From Gemmatimonas sp. UBA2094 (lineage in GTDB: Bacteria > Gemmatimonadota > Gemmatimonadetes > Gemmatimonadales > Gemmatimonadaceae), in the NCBI GenBank assembly GCA_002331565.1, contig DCZC01000079.1:1-10110 (forward strand): a stretch of DNA of 10,110 nt, written 5' to 3'. Positions 1 to 5,978 of this stretch are shown here, piece by piece (position 1 is the first letter of the stretch; every line of letters begins with the position of its first letter). A program made the position numbers and the translations under genes. The notes beneath the pieces are model-generated. The model did not search any database. It was not told where the DNA came from and saw only the letters and a program-made list of their open reading frames with translations.

Positions 1-897
1 ACGGCCCCGACCGCTCGGGCGGTGCCCACGGCCGCCGTCCCGCGCATCGCCATCATGTCGGCGTTCGACGCCGAGTGGCGCGCCCTGCGGGCCGCGACCG
101 AGATCACCGGCACGCAGGTGGTGAACAACCGCACGCTCTACTTCGGCCGTCTGCGCGGGCACGACGTCGTGCTGCTGCTCAGCGGCTTCAGCATGGTGAA
201 CGCGGCGATGACCACGCAGGCGCTGCTCGACCGCGTGCCGGTGCAGGCCGTCGTGTTCAGCGGTATCGCCGGCGGCGTGAACCCGGGACTCAACGTGGGT
301 GACGTGACGGTGCCGGCGCAGTGGGGCAACTATCAGGAGCAGGTGTTCGCGCGCGAAACGCCGCAGGGGTTCGTGCCGGCGCGGAAGACCACGGACTTCG
401 GTGGCTACGGCATGATGTTTCCCCAGGGGACCAGCGTCACGGTGCACGGTGCGCCGGCGGATTCGCTGGTGCGCCAATTCTGGTTCCCGGTGGACTCGAT
501 GGCGCTGGGTGTGGCGCGACGGGTCAGCAGCCGCGTGACGCTCAAGCGGTGCGATGCCGATGGGCGGTGCCTCGCCCACACGCCGAAGATCGTCGTAGGC
601 GGCAGCGGCGTGAGCGGGCCCACGTTCGTGGACAACGCCGCCTATCGCGAGTGGGTGTGGGCGACGTTCCGGGCCGACGCGCTGGACATGGAGTCGTCGG
701 CGGTGGCGCTGGTGGCGCAGGAGAATCGTGTGCCGTTCATCGCGTTCCGCTCGCTCTCCGACCTCGCTGGCGGCAATGCCGAAGACAACGAAGCGCGCGT
801 GTTCGGGCGCTTGGCCGCCGAAAATTCCGCGGCGGTGGTGCTGGCCTTCCTCGAGGCCCTGCCACGTCGGGCATTCACGCGTGACGTGACGCCATGA
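1..897 (+). CDS. MTA/SAH-nucleosidase-superfamily protein (PNP/UDP phosphorylase fold), probably exported, 5'-truncated by window
   Basis: Likely cleaves the N-glycosidic bond of a purine nucleoside. The reading frame is open back to base 1, so the real start is probably upstream. A GTG at 22 is the first start in the window, but the preceding Ala/Pro-rich residues (TAPTARAVPTA) look like the region after a signal peptide. Numbered from that GTG, the superfamily landmarks are the first strand RIAIMSAFDAEW (~8-19), a glycine loop with SGFSMVNAA (~54-62), SGIAGGVNPGLNVGDV (~80-95), the base/ribose-binding DMESSA (~222-227) and the catalytic-Asp motif RSLSDLAGG (~243-251). An insert at about 110-200 makes it longer than the ~230-residue cytoplasmic MTA/SAH nucleosidases. 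It holds the only two cysteines (CDADGRC), which could form a disulfide and would fit an extracytoplasmic location. Its TGA overlaps the ATG of the permease that follows. Substrate is not certain: MTA, SAH, inosine or another nucleoside is possible. Confidence 0.82.
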   Translation, partial: TAPTARAVPTAAVPRIAIMSAFDAEWRALRAATEITGTQVVNNRTLYFGRLRGHDVVLLLSGFSMVNAAMTTQALLDRVPVQAVVFSGIAGGVNPGLNVGDVTVPAQWGNYQEQVFARETPQGFVPARKTTDFGGYGMMFPQGTSVTVHGAPADSLVRQFWFPVDSMALGVARRVSSRVTLKRCDADGRCLAHTPKIVVGGSGVSGPTFVDNAAYREWVWATFRADALDMESSAVALVAQENRVPFIAFRSLSDLAGGNAEDNEARVFGRLAAENSAAVVLAFLEALPRRAFTRDVTP

Positions 898-2195
898 GCC
901 GCTACTTCGAGTTCGCGCGGCACGGCACCACGTGGCGCACCGAGATCATGGCGGGGCTCGCCACGTTTCTCACGATGGCCTACATCATCGTGGTGAACCC
1001 GGCGATTCTCGAGGCGGCCGGATTGCCGCGGGACGCGTCGATCACGGCGACGATTCTCTCGGCGGCGTTCGGCACCCTGGTGATGGGGGTGTACGCCAAG
1101 CGCCCCTTCGCGATCGCGCCGTACATGGGCGAGAACGCCTTCATCGTGTTCACCGTCGTGAAGGGCATGGGGTTCCCCTGGCAGACGGCGCTCGGCGCGA
1201 TCTTTCTGGCCGGCGCGCTGTTCACCGTGCTCACGCTCTTCGGCGTGCGCCGATGGCTCGCCGAGGGGATTCCGGCGTCGCTCAAGCACAGCTTCACCGT
1301 GGGCATCGGGCTGTTCCTCACCTTCATCGGCCTCAACGCGATGGGTATGGTGCAACTCGGCGTGCCGGGATCGCCCGTGGCGCTGGGGGCGCTCAATAAG
1401 CCCACGACGTTGCTGGCGATGGCCGGCTTCCTTGCCACCGCGGTGCTGCTGGCGCGCGGGCAGAAGAGCGCCCTGCTGCTGGGCATCGTGCTCACCACGG
1501 GGCTGTCGTTTGCCACGGGGGTCACGCCGCTCCCGGCCGGTGTCGTGAGTGCGCCGCCGTCGCTGGCCCCGCTCTTCGGGCAGATCGATATCGCCGGCGC
1601 GCTCACGCTCGAGGCGATGCCGGTGGTGGTGATTGTCTTCGTGATGGCGTTCGTGGATACCATCGGGACGCTCATCGGCCTCGGCGCGCGCGCCGGGTTG
1701 CTCGACGCCAACGGCAATCTCCCCGACATGGAGAAACCGATGCTCGCCGATGCGGTGGTGAACATGGTGGCGCCGGTGCTGGGCACCACCACCTGCGGCG
1801 CGTTCGTGGAGTCGGCGGTGGGTATCGAGGCGGGCGGGCGCACGGGCGCCACGGCCGTGGTGGTGGCGCTGCTCTTTCTCGCGTCACTGGCGTTGGCACC
1901 GCTGTTCACCGCCATTCCGTCGCACGCGACCGGCGTGGCGATCGTGGCCATGGGCGTCCTCATGCTCAGCGCGATGGCCACGCTCGATTTTGCCGACTTC
2001 ACCGAGTGGGTGCCCGCCTTCCTCACCATCGTGCTCATGGCGTTCACGTACAACATCGGGGTGGGGATGACGGCCGGGCTCATTGCCTATCCGGTGATGA
2101 AGTCGTTCACCGGGCGTGTGCGCGAGGTGCCGGCCGCCATGTGGTGGCTGGCCGCGATGTCGCTGCTCTTCTACGCCGTCTATCCGTACCACTGA
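894..2195 (+). CDS. NCS2-family nucleobase permease (COG2252, guanine/hypoxanthine/adenine type)
   Basis: A 433-residue inner-membrane transporter, normal length for the AzgA/PbuG branch of NCS2, which imports purine bases with protons. Family landmarks are visible: TM1 with TEIMAGLATFLTMAYIIVVNP (residues ~16-36), PYMGENAF (77-83) at the place of the usual PGMGLNA motif in TM3, FVDTIGTLIG (253-262) in the TM8 region, and GTTTCGAFVESAVGIEAGGRTG (297-318) in the TM10 substrate-site region. About 12-14 hydrophobic segments can be counted. The ATG at 894 overlaps the upstream stop as ATGA with no Shine-Dalgarno sequence, suggesting translational coupling to the nucleosidase. The family is clear; the precise base carried cannot be read, and the altered TM3 motif places it away from the characterised AzgA proteins. 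A TGA at 2193-2195 ends the gene, 50 bases before the next start. Confidence 0.9.
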   Translation: MSRYFEFARHGTTWRTEIMAGLATFLTMAYIIVVNPAILEAAGLPRDASITATILSAAFGTLVMGVYAKRPFAIAPYMGENAFIVFTVVKGMGFPWQTALGAIFLAGALFTVLTLFGVRRWLAEGIPASLKHSFTVGIGLFLTFIGLNAMGMVQLGVPGSPVALGALNKPTTLLAMAGFLATAVLLARGQKSALLLGIVLTTGLSFATGVTPLPAGVVSAPPSLAPLFGQIDIAGALTLEAMPVVVIVFVMAFVDTIGTLIGLGARAGLLDANGNLPDMEKPMLADAVVNMVAPVLGTTTCGAFVESAVGIEAGGRTGATAVVVALLFLASLALAPLFTAIPSHATGVAIVAMGVLMLSAMATLDFADFTEWVPAFLTIVLMAFTYNIGVGMTAGLIAYPVMKSFTGRVREVPAAMWWLAAMSLLFYAVYPYH

Positions 2196-2210
2196 CGTGT
2201 CGGGCGGATA

Positions 2211-2238
2211 TTGCCGATGCGTGTCCCGGCCATAGTAT
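2211..2238 (+). promoter_or_regulatory. Candidate sigma-70-type promoter for the SnoaL-like gene, leaderless arrangement
   Basis: A TTGCCG (2211-2216) and a TAGTAT (2233-2238) are separated by 16 bases, a good fit to a -35/-10 pair. The -10 element ends 7 bases before the ATG at 2246, so transcription would begin at or within a few bases of the start codon. This is inferred from sequence only. Confidence 0.5.
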
Positions 2239-2245
2239 GCGCGCC

Positions 2246-2641
2246 ATGACGCACCCCCTGCAGGATTTCGCCGACCGCTACACCACCGCCTGGTGCAGCG
2301 ACGATCCCCACCAGGTTGCCGGGTTCTTCGCGGCCGAGGGTGTGCTCACCATCAACGGGGGCGCGCGGCACGTGGGCCGCGAGGCGATCGCGGCATCGGC
2401 GGCGTCGTTCATGCAGGCATTTCCCGATCTCGTCGTGGCGCTGCGCGCGGTGGAAGACGTGGACGAGCGCGTGGCGTATCACTGGACGCTTACCGGGACC
2501 AACATGGGCCCCGGCGGTACTGGACGCTTCGTGCAGATCGACGGCACCGAGTTGTGGCAGCTGGATGCATCGGGGCTCATCGCCGATTCGGTGGGCTCGT
2601 TCGATGTGGCCGACTACGAACGGCAGCGGCAGGGTGCGTAG
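2246..2641 (+). CDS. SnoaL-like / NTF2-like small protein
   Basis: A 131-residue protein with the layout of the SnoaL-like (NTF2 superfamily) fold: an N-terminal helix pair (FADRYTTAWCSDD, HQVAGFFAAEGVL), a middle AFPDLVV segment (~58-64), and the strand region YHWTLTGTNMG...GTGRFVQIDGTELW (~78-104), a typical SnoaL-like motif. Family members range from polyketide cyclases to ketosteroid isomerase-like and many uncharacterised proteins, so no reaction is assigned. Two ATGs are possible, at 2237 and 2246. I prefer 2246 because 2237 lies inside the putative -10 element. The gene is convergent with mqnD, with only 9 bases between the two stops. There is no sign of export or membrane segments, so it is probably cytoplasmic. 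Confidence 0.82.
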   Translation: MTHPLQDFADRYTTAWCSDDPHQVAGFFAAEGVLTINGGARHVGREAIAASAASFMQAFPDLVVALRAVEDVDERVAYHWTLTGTNMGPGGTGRFVQIDGTELWQLDASGLIADSVGSFDVADYERQRQGA

Positions 2642-2656
2642 GCAGGGCGCCTAAGC
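2636..2656. terminator. Small hairpin spanning both convergent stop codons
   Basis: TAGGC (2639-2643) and GCCTA (2649-2653) form a 5-bp stem around AGGGC, extendable by two more pairs past one mismatch. The stop codon of the SnoaL-like gene (2639-2641) and that of mqnD (2651-2653, complement) make up the stem arms. No T-run follows on either strand, so the terminator role is weakly supported. Confidence 0.25.
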
Positions 2657-3430
2657 GTTTACGAGGCGGTTGATGGCCGCCAGGCCGTCGTCGCCGATGT
2701 CGAGGCTGTGTTCGTTCACGTAGAGCGCGATGTGCTGTGCGCACACCGCATCGGACATCTCCTGCGCATGCGCCTGCACGTACGCGCGGCTCGCGTCGGG
2801 ATGATCGAAAGCGAACTGCACCGATGCGCGAATGGCGCGTTCGACCTCCCCGCGCACCGACGCCTCCAGATCGCCCCGTGCGCAGATGCCGGCGAGCGGC
2901 ACCGGCAGCTGCGTTGCTCGCTCCCACCACTCGCCGAGGTCGATGACCTTCGTGAGCCCGTGATCGGCGTAGGTGAAACGACTTTCGTGAATGATGAGCC
3001 CCGCATCGACCTCGCCATCGGCGACGGCGCGCAGAATGCGATCGTAGCGGAGCTCGACCACCTCACCCAGCGCCGGCGCGGCGAGGCGCAGCAACCGGAA
3101 CGCGGTGGTGTCGCGGCCGGGAATGGCGAGGCGTCCCCGCACCGCGACATCGAAGGGCACGTCGCTCCGCGCGACGACCAGCGGCCCCACGCCGTGCCCG
3201 AGGGCCGCGCCGCTCCGCAGCAGCGAATAGCGTGATCCCACGGCGGCGAAGGCCCCGACGCTCAACTTGGTGAGGTCGAACTCCCCCGAATGCGCCCGCC
3301 GGTTCAGCTCCTCGATGTCGAGCAGCACCGGCTTCACGCGGAACGATGCCTCGATGTGCCCGAACGTGAGCGCGTGAAAGGCGAAGGTGTCGTTGGGGCA
3401 GGGCGAATAGCCGAACGTGAGTTCACGCAT
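2651..3430 (-). CDS. mqnD: 1,4-dihydroxy-6-naphthoate synthase (menaquinone futalosine pathway)
   Basis: Converts cyclic dehypoxanthinylfutalosine to 1,4-dihydroxy-6-naphthoate, a late committed step of menaquinone synthesis by the futalosine route; it acts in the cytoplasm. The 259-residue protein has a periplasmic-binding-protein-like fold with clear MqnD signatures: GYSPCPNDTFAFHAL (7-21), DIEELNRRAHSGEFDLTKLS (38-57), GHGVGPLVV (78-86), IPGRDTTAF (103-111), IIHESRFTYADHGL (146-159) and DLGEWWERATQLPVPLAGI (164-182). His148 in the IHE motif corresponds by context to the catalytic His of the Thermus enzyme. The usual Cys of the GCGPL motif is Val here. The ATG at 3430 lies inside the end of mqnB (8-base overlap) with no clear Shine-Dalgarno sequence, so it is probably translated by coupling. 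It is slightly shorter than many relatives, but no block is missing. Confidence 0.95.
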   Translation of the reverse strand: MRELTFGYSPCPNDTFAFHALTFGHIEASFRVKPVLLDIEELNRRAHSGEFDLTKLSVGAFAAVGSRYSLLRSGAALGHGVGPLVVARSDVPFDVAVRGRLAIPGRDTTAFRLLRLAAPALGEVVELRYDRILRAVADGEVDAGLIIHESRFTYADHGLTKVIDLGEWWERATQLPVPLAGICARGDLEASVRGEVERAIRASVQFAFDHPDASRAYVQAHAQEMSDAVCAQHIALYVNEHSLDIGDDGLAAINRLVNA

Positions 3431-4034
3431 GGGGCGGCGAGGCGAGGTGCGACGAGAGCGCGGCGGTTACCGCGTCGACGATCGCCGGAGTGGCGCCGGT
3501 GATGGCGTCGAAGGCGCGCGCGAACTGCCAGCGCGCGCGGTCCTGTTCCTCGATGTCGTTGGAGATGGCCCGGACTTCGATGGCGGGAATGCCCGCGGTC
3601 TGCGCAGCGCGCAGCACCCCGAATCCTTCCATCGCTTCCACGTCGCAATCGTCGGCGCTGACGGTGCCGCCGACGCGGCCACTGGTGCCGATGGCGAGCG
3701 GCAGGGCCTGCGGCAGCGCCGCACGTACGGCCTGTAGCAGCCAGCCGGGCGTCGCGAATTCGCGTGGCGCCCACTCGGGTGGCAGATCGCCGAGGTCGTG
3801 GTAGCGGCTGTGGGTGCCCACGACGAGCGTGCCGGCACTGAGGCCACTGCGCCGGCGCGCGCCGGCAATGCCCACGTGCACGATCACGTGGGGCCGCAGT
3901 TCGGCGATGGCGCGTGCCGTGTGCACGGCGGCCTCGACTGGTCCCACACCGCACGTAATGCCCCGCCAGCCATCGGCGTGCGCCAGCTCGCGGCTCGTGG
4001 CGGCCACGACGAGAATGCGGTGGTCGTCGGTCAT
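3423..4034 (-). CDS. mqnB: Futalosine hydrolase (menaquinone futalosine pathway)
   Basis: Hydrolyses futalosine to dehypoxanthinylfutalosine and hypoxanthine in the cytoplasm. The 203-residue protein belongs to the same nucleoside phosphorylase superfamily as the first gene of the window. Visible features are the first strand ILVVAATSREL (7-17), GVGPVEAA (29-36), VGIAGARRRSGLSAGTLVVG (54-73), VEAMEGFGVLRAA (132-144) with Met135/Glu136 in the ribose-binding position, and EVRAISNDIEEQDRARW (153-169). The EVRaiSN.IeeqDR pattern separates futalosine hydrolase from MTA/SAH nucleosidase. It overlaps mqnD downstream by 8 bases, which supports the assignment. It lies 24 bases after the SRPBCC-VOC gene on the same strand and has a possible promoter of its own in that gap. 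Confidence 0.94.
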   Translation of the reverse strand: MTDDHRILVVAATSRELAHADGWRGITCGVGPVEAAVHTARAIAELRPHVIVHVGIAGARRRSGLSAGTLVVGTHSRYHDLGDLPPEWAPREFATPGWLLQAVRAALPQALPLAIGTSGRVGGTVSADDCDVEAMEGFGVLRAAQTAGIPAIEVRAISNDIEEQDRARWQFARAFDAITGATPAIVDAVTAALSSHLASPPHA

Positions 4035-4039
4035 GCCGA

Positions 4040-4046
4040 AGTTTAA
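4040..4046 (-). promoter_or_regulatory. Candidate -10 element for mqnB, leaderless arrangement
   Basis: On the minus strand the sequence reads GCTTAAACTTCGGC immediately before the ATG at 4034. TAAACT (4045-4040) matches TAnnnT and lies 5 bases before the start codon; the overlapping TTAAAC lies 6 bases away. It stands out as A/T-rich in a very GC-rich region and falls mostly in the 24-base gap after the upstream gene. I see no good -35 element. Confidence 0.35.
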
Positions 4047-4058
4047 GCGATCGTGCGG

Positions 4059-4952
4059 CTATGGCGCCGGTTCGCCACCCCACTCGACCGGATCGACGTC
4101 GCGCACCGTCTGCGAGAGTGTCCAGGCGTGGCCTGCGGGGTCGCGCACGGTGGCCTGTCGCTCGCCATACGGGTAGGTGGTGGGGCCACTCACCCCCTCG
4201 GCGCCGCCGGCGAGCGCACGGGCCCATGCGGCGTCGGTATCGGCCACGCGCACGAGGAGCGTGGCCGGCGGCCGGCCGCTGTTGGCCGGCGCCGATGCCG
4301 GATCCCACGCCGCCACCACCATCGCGCCGTTGCCCAGGGTGAGCTGCACGCGATGTCCCGGCACACGCAACCGTTCGCGGCACCCGAGCACGTGTACGAG
4401 CCAACGCACCGCCGCGTCCATATCGGGATAGCTGCGGGTGGGAATGAAGGCCGCCTCGGGGAGGGAGCGGTTGTCGGGGATCCCACCGAGGCGGGCGTGC
4501 AGCTGCGCCCACTCGGCCGCGGTCACGCGTGCGAGGCGTTCCGTCTGTCGGCGCAGTATCTGTGGCCACGCCGCCGCGTGACGTTCGCACGCCTCGTCGG
4601 TGGCGAACCCGCTGTGTACGAGCGCGCAGTGCGTGCCACCGCTGTTGTCGTCAGTGATGGTGATGCGCACCGTGGTTTCCGCGCCCCCCGTTCCTTCGGG
4701 GCCGGTGACCCACGTGAACGCGACGCGCGACGGCGGGGAGAGTTCGAGAAACCGGCCGTAGTGCGGATGTCGCGCCGCGTGCCCGTCGGCGTCAACCGGC
4801 GCGATGACATCGAAGCAGAACGGCGCGCCGACGCGCGGTGTGGCGCGCACCGATGCCGGCTCGGCACACCACAGCTCCCAGCCGATGGTCCAGGCATCGA
4901 AGACCAGCGCCGGAGGGATCGGCAGCCGCCCTTCGGAGGAGCAGACGCGCAT
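4059..4952 (-). CDS. Two-domain protein: N-terminal SRPBCC (AHSA1-like) fused to C-terminal VOC (glyoxalase/bleomycin-resistance-like)
   Basis: A 297-residue fusion. Residues 1-150 look like an AHSA1/START-type SRPBCC domain: PALVFDAWT (14-22), VGAPFCFDV (41-49), HYGRFLELSPPSRVAFTWVTG (64-84), ETTVRITI (92-99), then LVHSGFATDEACERHAAAWPQIL (111-133), the usual H.GF...H..gW closing pattern. Residues ~165-285 look like a PhnB-type VOC domain: FIPTRSYPDMDAAVRWLVHVLGC (169-191), a middle VQLTLGNGAMVVAA (202-215), LLVRVADTDAAWARALAGGA (232-251) and YPYGERQATVRDPAGHAWTLSQ (260-281). Both folds bind small hydrophobic or electrophilic ligands. The substrate and activity are unknown, and catalytic metal ligands of true glyoxalases are not evident. 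The start at 4952 is the first ATG of the frame next to the SRPBCC domain and has no clear Shine-Dalgarno sequence. The gene is 32 bases after the plug lipoprotein gene and 24 before mqnB. Confidence 0.85.
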   Translation of the reverse strand: MRVCSSEGRLPIPPALVFDAWTIGWELWCAEPASVRATPRVGAPFCFDVIAPVDADGHAARHPHYGRFLELSPPSRVAFTWVTGPEGTGGAETTVRITITDDNSGGTHCALVHSGFATDEACERHAAAWPQILRRQTERLARVTAAEWAQLHARLGGIPDNRSLPEAAFIPTRSYPDMDAAVRWLVHVLGCRERLRVPGHRVQLTLGNGAMVVAAWDPASAPANSGRPPATLLVRVADTDAAWARALAGGAEGVSGPTTYPYGERQATVRDPAGHAWTLSQTVRDVDPVEWGGEPAP

Positions 4953-4984
4953 CGGATTCGTCAGTCGAGCTCGACGGGCGACGG

Positions 4985-5407
4985 CTAGCGCTTCGTGCTG
5001 ACGAGGATCGCGCCCATCGCGTGCCCGGTGCCGAAGCGTGTCGTGGCATCGCCCGCGTTGAGGAAGCGGATCTCGCGTACGGTCACCGCCGGCACCGCGG
5101 TCAGGGCTTCCGGATCGTTGACCCGCTGGTTGTCCACGTAGATCACAATGGTGCCCGACTCCGTCGACGACCCGGTGCGGCCGCGCAACATGGCCGGCCG
5201 CAGCCGCTGAATGACTTCGAGGGCGTTCTGTGCTCCGCTCGCGGGGATCTCGCCTTCGACGATGACGTTGGCACTGCCCTTGCGGACCGCCGCGGCGGTC
5301 ATGGCGGTGGCGGCGGTGCCACCGCTCGCCGGCGGAGCGCTACCGGCGCACGCCTGAACCGCGGCGAGCGTGAACACGGGGACGAGCAAGCGGAACGCAC
5401 TGGACAT
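4985..5407 (-). CDS. Small lipoprotein-like protein with a stand-alone TonB-receptor plug-like domain
   Basis: A 140-residue protein. The N-terminus (MSSAFRLLVPVFTLAAVQAC) is a short hydrophobic signal ending in a lipobox-like VQAC with Cys20, so it is probably lipidated, although Gln at -2 is not ideal. An Ala/Gly/Thr-rich linker (21-45) follows. Residues ~48-140 resemble the plug domain of TonB-dependent receptors: ANVIVEGEI, NALEVIQRLRPAML (61-74), TIVIYVDNQRV (86-96), ALTAVPAVTVREIRFLNAGD (101-120) and ATTRFGTGHAMGAILVSTKR (121-140). There is no beta-barrel part and the frame closes right after the plug. An ATG exists 33 codons upstream (5506), but I chose 5407 because it gives the signal sequence and has a GAGG 8 bases upstream. 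Its role is unknown; it could be an envelope-associated partner or a remnant. Confidence 0.8.
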   Translation of the reverse strand: MSSAFRLLVPVFTLAAVQACAGSAPPASGGTAATAMTAAAVRKGSANVIVEGEIPASGAQNALEVIQRLRPAMLRGRTGSSTESGTIVIYVDNQRVNDPEALTAVPAVTVREIRFLNAGDATTRFGTGHAMGAILVSTKR

Positions 5408-5415
5408 AAACGGGG

Positions 5416-5419
5416 CCTC
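5416..5419 (-). promoter_or_regulatory. Shine-Dalgarno site supporting the 5407 start
   Basis: GAGG on the minus strand, 8 bases before the ATG at 5407. It is the only clear ribosome binding site I could find among the gene starts of this window and decides between the 5407 start and the longer 5506 alternative. Confidence 0.45.
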
Positions 5420-5531
5420 GAGTGGCCAGGGGATGACGACAGCCGTGCCGTGAATTGACGGGGCGCACCGCCGAAGCGCCAGTGCGTGGCGTCGTTGCCG
5501 TGTCACGCTGTCCCCGCCGGAGCACTCGCGC

Positions 5532-5537
5532 TAGGAT
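5532..5537 (+). promoter_or_regulatory. Candidate -10 element for the MazG-like gene, leaderless arrangement
   Basis: TAGGAT ends 6 bases before the ATG at 5544, with no Shine-Dalgarno sequence between. Transcription starting 6-7 bases downstream would begin at the A of the start codon. The -35 region around 5508-5513 (CTGTCC) is only weakly matching. Confidence 0.4.
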
Positions 5538-5543
5538 TGGCAG

Positions 5544-5870
5544 ATGAGCCTCAACGATCATCAGCAGCGCGTGGACCGCTGGATCAGCCAGTTCGAGGAA
5601 GGTTACTTCCACCCGTTGACCAATCTCGCGCGCCTCACCGAGGAAGTGGGTGAGTTCGCGCGTGAGGTGAACCATCGGTTCGGCCAGAAGCCCAAGAAGC
5701 CGGACGAAGCGCCGGCCGAGCTGGCCATGGAAATGGCCGATATCCTGTTCGTACTCATCTGCATGGCCAATCGCGAAGGGATCGATCTCGATGAGGCGTT
5801 CGATCGCATGATGGTCAAAGTGGAAACGCGTGACGCGAACCGCTGGACGCGCAAACCGACCGCGCCGTGA
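5544..5870 (+). CDS. MazG-like nucleotide pyrophosphohydrolase (YpjD type)
   Basis: A 108-residue all-alpha NTP pyrophosphohydrolase of the MazG superfamily, which hydrolyses (often aberrant) nucleoside triphosphates to monophosphate and pyrophosphate in the cytoplasm. The Mg-binding motif is intact: LTEEVGEFAREV (31-42) gives Glu33, Glu34 and Glu37, and EMADILFVLICMAN (63-76) gives Glu63 and Asp66. The N-terminal WISQFEEGYFHPLTNLARL and the C-terminal TRDANRWTRK closely follow what I recall of Bacillus subtilis YpjD, so it is a single-domain family member of full length. Its exact nucleotide substrate is not known from sequence. It is divergent from the plug lipoprotein gene across a 136-base gap that must hold both promoters. 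Confidence 0.92.
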   Translation: MSLNDHQQRVDRWISQFEEGYFHPLTNLARLTEEVGEFAREVNHRFGQKPKKPDEAPAELAMEMADILFVLICMANREGIDLDEAFDRMMVKVETRDANRWTRKPTAP

Positions 5871-5978
5871 GGGCGGGGCCGCCACACTTCAACTGCCGGA
5901 CCGATTGCATGACGAGACTTTCGCCGCACCGGACCCGTGAGTTCGTGCGCCGCGCCACTCTTGGTCGTTGAACGGCCC

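Noticed and set aside
980..2083. Long minus-strand open frame (367 codons) opposite the permease gene
   Set aside because: It is antisense to a clear NCS2 gene, is dominated by Ser/Thr/Ala/Pro with no domain pattern, and exists because high-GC coding DNA leaves the opposite frame open.
2006..2245. N-terminal extension of the SnoaL-like frame into the permease gene
   Set aside because: The added ~80 residues are Arg/His-rich, overlap the permease, and precede a promoter-like sequence at 2211-2238; the family fold begins right after the ATG at 2246.
3334..4590. Minus-strand open frame of 418 codons crossing mqnB and the fusion gene
   Set aside because: The product is Arg/Gly/Ala-rich with no recognisable motif and overlaps two well-supported genes in another frame.
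4053..4988. Plus-strand open frame of 311 codons opposite the SRPBCC-VOC gene
   Set aside because: Arg/His/Gly-rich composition, no family pattern, fully antisense to a gene with two recognisable domains.
5872..5884. GGCGGGGCCGCC inverted repeat after the MazG-like gene as a terminator
   Set aside because: The stem is only 4 bp with a realistic loop and no T-run follows, so it is indistinguishable from background GC-rich sequence.
5340..5885. Minus-strand open frame of 181 codons covering the MazG-like gene and the divergent gap
   Set aside because: Antisense to an intact MazG motif set, and it overlaps the start of the plug lipoprotein gene in a different frame.
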